Assembly: GCA_948567375.1 (NCBI GenBank)
Contig: OX419756.1
Location: forward strand, 4,159,001-4,223,000
Reading direction: 5' to 3'
Length of the DNA stretch: 64,000 bases
DNA from: Lunularia cruciata
Taxonomy: Eukaryota; Streptophyta; Marchantiopsida; Lunulariales; Lunulariaceae
The translations under genes were made by a program, and so were the position numbers. This document shows positions 57,216 to 64,000 of this stretch, piece by piece; position 1 is the stretch's first letter; each line of letters opens with the position of its first letter. The notes under the pieces were generated by a model, which was given only the letters and a program-made list of their open reading frames with translations, was not told the DNA's origin and ran no database searches.

Positions 57216-59107
57216 TTGATGGATTCTTTAAGCGGAGTCGCCTTCTTCCCCCAAGTCTAATCTGATTTACTCTAAACCGTAAAACCTAAACTCTGTGGGC
57301 CTGGAACGGCCTATACTCGAGTCCCGCCATAACTCCACATATCATGTGAGGGACAAGATTGAGTGAGGGAAGAACAAGAAATTGCATTCAGGTCATTTGT
57401 GTCCAGTAGTGTCCAGTACCCAGTGGTCGATCTGACGATTTTACGTGGTTGAGAACTCGCTCGCTTGCTTTCCTTTGGTTTGGAGTATACAGATTTCGAG
57501 ATGCGGAATTTCGGGAGATAGGAAATGTGCAGGAACCGAGCGAAGGAGAAAGGAATTGGGAATTAGTTCTCGGGGACTGGGATGAATTGTAGATTGAGTC
57601 GATCTCTAGCAACTAGGTGGTGTACGTTGTTGGACGAACAGACGTCACCGGATGTTTCCCGACATCCGGTGACCTGTCTCCGGAAGCTCCTTCCAAAGTG
57701 AAAATGATTATGTGTGTCAGTGACTGCGAAGCTGTGTAAGTTCTTCTTGTTCAGTACAAGAACAAGAATATTGTGCACTTCAATTAAGACAATCAGCTGC
57801 CACGTTTGTCCACGTCAAACTGACACCATCCCGCCATCATATATATTTGAAATGGATTCGATACTACTGTGATAGCCACCGAGTCCATGGTGCAATCGCC
57901 TTTAAATCTGGGTGCAAGGAGCCGTATGATGGGAAGAGTCGGTTTGAAGAGTGAAAAGTAGCGACTACTTTTCACTCTTCTCCTATGCAAGTTTTCAAAA
58001 CCGCTACTTTTCACTCTTCTCCTATGCAAGTTTTCAAAACCGAACAGCGAGTTGGGAACAGGTGACAGACATTATGGGTGGATGTTGTCTTCCATACGCT
58101 CCCCAAATTTGAAGTAAACGACACATTGCGGAACACGAAGAAATAGGATAGAAGTGTCACCGCATTGATTCAGTGACTGCTCAAAAGGCCGTACGGGGCA
58201 GGTACAGAAAGGAAGTTCCTAAGGGAGCAAAAGCTTGGTCCTGCGACTCGCACGCGTGAGATGGTGAGCTATCTGCGGGCTCTGAGTATGCCAGAGCCGT
58301 TTAGTGCAGAAGGGAAGCAGCTTGACGTTTGTGATAGGATTCGAGGAGAGATATGAGGAAGCAACATCGAATCGCTCGTCTTGCTGCGATGAACAGAGTT
58401 CATACATTTTGTCCACAGCTCCACCGAACTATCCTTCTGCTCTCCTCCTTCTCTCCTTCAGCACGGTAGCACCAGTTCCCACGAGCGGTAGCAGCTTTGT
58501 TCTGTTGAACGGACATCAAAGACGAACTCAAGAAGGGTGTCAGATCAATTGCACCGGTGTCTCTGCGCCCATCAACCCCCATGGATCTTTTTTACACAAC
58601 TCGGTCCAAACTAGGGTCTTTACGTGGTCGGGGCAGCGCAGACTGTATTCACAACTACCATCTACCTACACAGAAGTGATCAAGTACCGTATATACATAA
58701 TTCCAGATTTCAGATAGTGTACAATTTGAGCAGGCAGGTGTACATGAATCATGTTAGACAAGGTTTGGAATGGCTATAATCGCATTTATGAATTGTAGGA
58801 AATCATCAAAGTGGAAAGCAATCGAGTGAAAACTGAAGGGATGCTCGTAACTTCAATGACAAGATCCCTAGGACGTCATATGGCGTATACTTGAGAGCGG
58901 AAGGAATCAGGATTTGGAGGATTCTCTACACGAATTCGGATCGAACTTCGACGCCAAAACTCACCAGTCCACATGACAATATATATGACAGTTTGAGGTA
59001 ACACCATCAATGGGTCCTGGTCACTGTTAAGTTTGCCGTTCACTGTTAAATTGTCAGATTTGCTTTTTTTGTATTCTTACGTATTTTGGTGAAAGGAGTG
59101 AACACTT
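57216..59107. other. Non-repetitive-looking sequence without a firm gene
   Basis: Richer in CpG than the rest and free of recognisable mobile-element protein. It holds a hairpin and an exact 39-bp tandem duplication at 57946-58042. Open frames at 58304-58717 (+) and 58582-58400 (-) overlap and resemble nothing I know. It could be promoter or 5' sequence of a host gene. Confidence 0.4.
57946..58042. repeat. 16-bp perfect hairpin and 39-bp exact tandem duplication
   Basis: gaagagtgaaaagtag at 57946-57961 is followed by a 3-nt loop (cga) and its exact inverted copy at 57965-57980. The right arm starts a 39-bp unit (57965-58003) that is repeated exactly at 58004-58042. Exact identity indicates a recent duplication. 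Confidence 0.9.
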
Positions 59108-59377
59108 TTAACGATGTATTTCATGATAGGAACTGACACATTGTTGTCTGCCAAAATACGCCATCCAGCTCAAGGAGGTCGACACAAGCTCCCTCAATTT
59201 GGTAGGGAAACATGATGAGAATGCATCGCAGTGTGCGAATCCTATGCGTACATATTGTTTCCTAAGCTCCTTGATCCACATGACTGCATACAGAGCTGTG
59301 TGTCGAACGTATCCATCGATCTCTTGACAGGTGGAAAACACTTTTGATCTCCGAAGCACGAATAACTCGTCGCCTAC
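59108..59377 (-). CDS. Possible exon of an unknown host gene
   Basis: A 90-residue open frame on the minus strand (VGDELFVLRRSKVFSTCQEI, VRHTALYAVMWIKELRKQYV, HCDAFSSCFPTKLREL) ending at a stop at 59108. It is preceded at 59378-59400 by a plant-like intron 3' end: ctaac branch-like motif, then tttcag, with the exon starting GTAGGCGACGAG. It has no similarity to the mobile-element proteins here, and I do not recognise the family. It could be a last exon or a chance frame. Confidence 0.3.
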   Translation of the reverse strand, partial: VGDELFVLRRSKVFSTCQEIDGYVRHTALYAVMWIKELRKQYVRIGFAHCDAFSSCFPTKLRELVSTSLSWMAYFGRQQCVSSYHEIHR

Positions 59378-61764
59378 CTGAAATCTATTCTGTCAGTTAG
59401 AATGAGAATAATACTGGCCAGTGATACATTGCTGGCTTGCAGCAACCTTTATTTTACATTTTATTGCTGTATATCTTTCTAATTACACATATCCGTAAGT
59501 ACTCCACAGTACAGTCTAGTATCCAGCTGCGTACCGAAAGCTTAACAACATGATGCATGAACGTCATTTATAGCATGTATCCTTCTCTTCAATGTACACT
59601 ACCGTCTTTGAAATTGTGACAGTCGTGCCGACGCCACGCGGCAACAAACACTAGGTACAGTATCCCGCTCGGTTAACTGAAGAAGAATCTATGATTTATT
59701 AGCTGCATCGAAATGGCGGAAGGTGGGGACAGAGTGTTGTTATGCACTTTACTGATCTGTTGCTTAAACATTGTTTCCAATTTGTCTGCAACAATTCTCG
59801 AGGCTGAACTTCAATTCTCACCTGGTTTTCGATCGACAGATGCAGCTTGATGCTTACCACGTCTTTATATAGCTTCTGTCACATGTTCCGAATCCTGCTA
59901 TGGTGGTGAGTGGAGAGAATAAATATTTGAGTAGGCGAAATAAATTATCATTCGATTTAATGTATACTGCCAAAGACAATCTTATCTCCCATGTGATATG
60001 GAAGAAAGGCGACCGCGTAGGAAAAACGAAGGATGGGAAGGACCCATCAAGCCCGTACAAGGGAGAGACAAAAAAGGTAACATGGGGCTAAGTCCCATGT
60101 GATATGCAGAGAATTAAGCAGATCCAAAGTTTTTGAAACACAAACAACTGAATGGTTATCAAGTTATCCATTCTATTAGAAATTCTATATATTATAATAT
60201 TCTCTCCAATGTACAACGTTCAGAACAGTTGATTACATTTCCAATTGAATCGACCAACAACTACGGTGGGGTTTTCAATTCTTTCTCTTTCAACAACGAA
60301 AAAGAAAAAGTGAAAGTCCCAACGTAGACGATACTATCATGGTCTGGCATTTGGGGATGCCAGCTGGGTTCACGGCTACATACACGTCCAGAAGCTCTTG
60401 TCTAAATCAATTAAAGTAGAACTTAAGGCGTATACATCAAAATGCTGTTGTCTACTGTCGCTCGCCTCCCAACATGTAGTGAAACTCTACAAAATGGGTG
60501 CTCGAAACAAATTCTACTGTAGAGCTTCGGGGACATCTCAAATTCCCAAATCCACAAGGGTACGGAATTCATATGCGAATTCCAAGCAAGGAACATTTAA
60601 CAGTACCTCAAACAGCACCTCGACTTAACGGTACCAATTTAACCAAAAGACATAACAATACAAGGTGCCATGTGGAGAGAATAGAACCTGTTTATCACAG
60701 TTTGGCAGCAAACGAGTCGGTGTTGGCAAGCGATGTTCTTGCCTCTCGTTTAATAACAGTCCGTAGATTAATTTATAATCTACATGGTGGGCCCGCTGCG
60801 AGAGTCTTCGGATTGGGGTCAGGTTAGACGGAACTGGGATGAGGTCTGGACTTTGGACTGGGTTAAATGAGTCCAGTAGAGTTGGAGATTTTGGATTGGA
60901 ACAAAAACTTCTGGATTTATACAATTGAGAATTTGAGTTTTAATAGACTACTCTTATCTTTTTTCGGTTAAACGAAGTTGTAAGTTAGCTTTCTTCTTGA
61001 ATATTGAAAATGACAATTGCCACAAACACCTGTATCAAAAACTGCCCACATAATTTCACATTCAAACATTTCACCTCTAGGAAAGACCCAAAAGGACTCG
61101 GAAATTCGTCTTAGATCTTGTTTACCACATCAATCAACTGCGAATGGTGAGGCTTTTCCTTGAAAGGCGACCTTATAGCACAATTCCTTTATAATGAAAT
61201 GAGACACCATATAGGATTGACGTGCCACGACAGAGTACAGGAAAATTCCTTTGCCAGCTTGGGCCACCATTAAGTCGAAATGACCAATATAGGGTACTGT
61301 TAAAACTTCCTCCCGAATTTCAAAGCTCTTGGAGATAACTTATACAAAATATCCCCCGACATGCAACTACAAGTGGTGCGAGTTCTGATCAAATGTGCTG
61401 TCAACATTGACGGGAATTAAAGTGGAACACGCCCGCGTTGATCGTTGTTGATCGATGAATGAAAGTATCTGGCAAAGTCATGGTATAGTTCTGCACGGTG
61501 AAGGATAAAATTTAAGACCGTAGTCTGCAGAACATTGATCTTTTTTCATGAGACTATCTTCTTTTATCATTGTTTTTATTCTGTTTATTATTTTACAACT
61601 ATTTAGAGTGTCTCCTTGTTCACTGTCATGACTGACGAGATAGTAATTGAAAATTCTCAGACATATTGCAGTATATAGCGCATTGTAGAAATCACTTTCA
61701 ACAGGAGATGAAAATACTTTTGAGTGTATTCTAATGTATAATTTTGTATTCCTTTCTCCTTGTT
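59378..61764. other. No firm gene
   Basis: Non-repetitive-looking sequence. Open frames at 60398-60628 and 60498-60827 (+) overlap in different frames and resemble nothing known to me. If 59108-59377 is a real exon, upstream exons would be expected here on the minus strand, but I cannot define them. Confidence 0.4.
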
Positions 61765-62170
61765 ATACATTGGTCATGGAGTGCGGGAGAGGTTATCATA
61801 TTAAGCACCAGGGTATCACTCTTACTCTTATATGTTATATTATAGATAACGTTTGTCCATTGCTCTCCATAGGGCAATGGCTGATACAATCCATAGAAAG
61901 TAATCACATTAAGTGATATTTCTTCGGCTGCTCCGATTGTGTGTAGATTGTATTCCAATTGTGTGTAGATTGTATGACTTACATAACTTGGATATCTTAG
62001 GTGCGGTAGTGCAGATTTCTCATATAGACTCTATTGGAGCTTAGCACCATGTTACCTTTTTTGTTTCTCCCTTGTACGGCTTGATGGGGTCTTCCCATCT
62101 TTCATCTTTCCTATGCGATCACCTTCTCACTTTCTTGCGTGGTACTATATTATCTTCTTTGCATACAGCT
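61765..62170 (+). mobile_element. F-type RT element fragment F5 (3' end only)
   Basis: Matches the last 350-400 bp of F1 and F2: ggttatcatattaagcacc, gggcaatggctgatacaatcc, then the shared end tagcaccatgttacctttttt...cttgatggggtcttccc. Only the last codons and 3' untranslated part are present, as in a strongly 5'-truncated non-LTR insertion. F1 and F5 also share a cttgatgtgt motif just beyond, so the element end lies near 62170. Confidence 0.65.
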
Positions 62171-64000
62171 CCTTGATGTGTACAATCAGAAGGGAAATAA
62201 TACACCTCTCATGAAATTAGAAGAAACTAAGGTTGTTAACAATGATGAAGCAATTGAATTCTTTCCAAATTTCTTTGGCGAAAAGGAATTCCATTATCCA
62301 CGTATGATGTGAAAACTTATGGTCTTTTGAAAGGTATAGAGGCACCTTATATAGCATAACAAGAAAAACATTTAGGCGAATGTGCCATCGGATTTTTCCT
62401 CTCATTATATATGGTAGATCTACTTTGGTACTAAGCAATGAATGGGCTAGTGTGTCTTATGAATCACGGGGATATATCTTGAAATTTTTAAATCTTAAGT
62501 TGTTAAAAGAGAATAATTCTAAATTGCTATTCATATATTTTTTACTATCAAAGTTTTATATCATATACTCACCTAGTTGATGAAGTTACATTTAATCCCA
62601 TAAGTATTGAAGTATATTTAATTCAATCACAATATTTTCCTCTCAAAAAAAGTTATTGATCCCATTCACTAGATTTTCTATGCATTTCAACATTTATTGA
62701 ATTTTATAGGAATTATGTTGTTAACTGTTGGTTGAAGATCTGTCATGCTTAACTAGACTTTTGTAAGAAACAAAGAAAAATTGCATGGAAATTTTTCAAG
62801 ATGAGCTGATATCATCTTTGCACAATATGTTATATGGATCTTATATGATTCCACTCTCAAGTAAAACATATAAATGAGACTATCTATAGTTAGAATATCA
62901 TTTCAATTTTTAATATTTTATTTTTATTATAAATTTATTACTTTATTAACTTGAAAAGCTATTAAAAACTATAAATTATTATCTTATTACACCTAATATG
63001 ATTTTCTATAATAAAATATTAGCTTTAAAAAATCTATAAAAACTAAAAAGCAGAAGAGCAAAATTTATACTAAAATAAAAATGATGGAATTTAGAACATC
63101 TCTTCTTATATTAATATAGGATTATTACCCTTCAAATAAATTAATATTTTTGCTAAATTATTTCTTTTAACAAAAAATTTAAAAGATTCACTATTAGATT
63201 TTTAGTTATTAACCGTTCAATATATTACATAAGTATTTGTGTTAATTCATGTGGTAGTGATTTGAGATAAGAGAGACTCACATTACACTTCCATATATTA
63301 TATGTACAACAAGACATATTTAAGCTACCTAGTTAATTGCAATCCAATACATTGGCTAGTATGAACCCCAATGATAATTCTAAATGCATATTTGAAAATA
63401 TAATTATTTAATATATTATTAAAATAATATTAAATTAAAATTTTTTAATCCTATATTTACACTTACTTACGTTCTTACTTTAAAATTTATTCTTTAGTCT
63501 TGCAGACATATTTATGTGCTTAATTTGTTAATTTATACTTAATTATTTTACCAGGAATGTTACATTATTTACAAGTTTGATAATACAAGGTGTAACTAAA
63601 AATGAAGGCTTAAGAGGATATGTCTTTAGTCCCCGTAAAGAAAACCATACTCTTTAATATGATGTATAAATTATGAAATCCTTTTATAATATCTATATTA
63701 TAAGATAAATTATAATTATAATTTTACAATAGTATAGATTCCAACTTGTGTTGATAGTAGAGTTTATTTGTAAGTTGTTTGCTGGAAATATGCGGATTTA
63801 TTCATCCTTTCCTTTAAAAAAACTATTTTTTATTTTTTATTATTCAATATATGAAGATGAAAAATGGGATGGTTAATATATTTCTATAAATTTAATGTTT
63901 TAGAATGAAATCTGAAATGAAAGTTTTAGAGAACTGTGGGGCTGCCATTGCATTCAAGAAGTATAGAGTACATTAGATTTTTATAATATAAGTTATATGA
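62171..64000. other. AT-rich stretch without recognisable genes
   Basis: About 1.8 kb, very AT-rich after 62860, with only short chance frames. I see no terminal repeats, RNA gene or coding similarity. Confidence 0.5.

Noticed and set aside
58304-58717. 137-residue plus-strand frame as a host gene
   Set aside because: No recognisable domain, overlaps equally long frames on the other strand, and no splice context; left as unassigned sequence.

Overview
The window looks like a gene-poor, repeat-dominated stretch of a land-plant nuclear genome. It contains layered and nested Ty3/gypsy and Ty1/copia LTR retrotransposons, several copies of a reverse-transcriptase element without LTRs, tandem arrays and AT-rich filler. 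No rRNA, tRNA, CRISPR or prokaryotic-style operon is visible, and no host gene is convincingly complete. From memory of the families, the type A gypsy polymerase and the 'F-type' reverse transcriptase (QGDPLGG motif plus an HDAIRD domain) suggest a non-flowering plant (bryophyte, lycophyte, fern or gymnosperm). That assignment is low confidence.

Layout. 1-4403: gypsy element E on +, a chromovirus, with its 3' LTR cut at 4403. 4404-12235: gypsy element A1 on -, almost complete, with two LTRs about 2% apart by eye. 12236-14437: no recognisable gene. 14438-19625: F-type fragment F1, gypsy chromovirus B with its LTR, and F-type fragment F3. 19626-27849: mostly unassigned and AT-rich. 27850-29300: F-type fragment F4 on -. 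29616-29920: LTR B fragment. 30841-33874: gypsy element D on -, with a decayed PHD-finger-like C-terminus. 33875-34965: truncated LTR A joined to truncated LTR B plus a chromodomain scrap. 35500-37640: two tandem arrays, the first split by a solo LTR A. 37932-48211: two more type A copies (A2, internally deleted; A3, nearly full length). 48509-52912: a decayed copia element on -, with LTRs, primer-binding site and polypurine tract. 53420-57215: the longest F-type copy (F2), interrupted by a solo LTR E with perfect 5-bp target duplications. 57216-61764: the least TE-like sequence, with one exon-like open frame. 61765-62170: the 3' end of another F-type copy. 62171-64000: AT-rich, nothing assigned.

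How the parts relate. The LTR families carry different tails after the integrase: chromodomains in E and B, a PHD-like finger in D, no chromodomain in A. Type A adds a separate zinc-knuckle ORF upstream of gag. LTR B carries dense GAAGCTTC palindromes matching the heat-shock-element consensus, just upstream of a TATA box. No element here looks able to move by itself: all polymerase frames carry stops or frameshifts, and the reverse-transcriptase active site is altered in E (LEN for xDD) and A1 (IDY for IDD). A3 keeps IDD but has many frameshifts.
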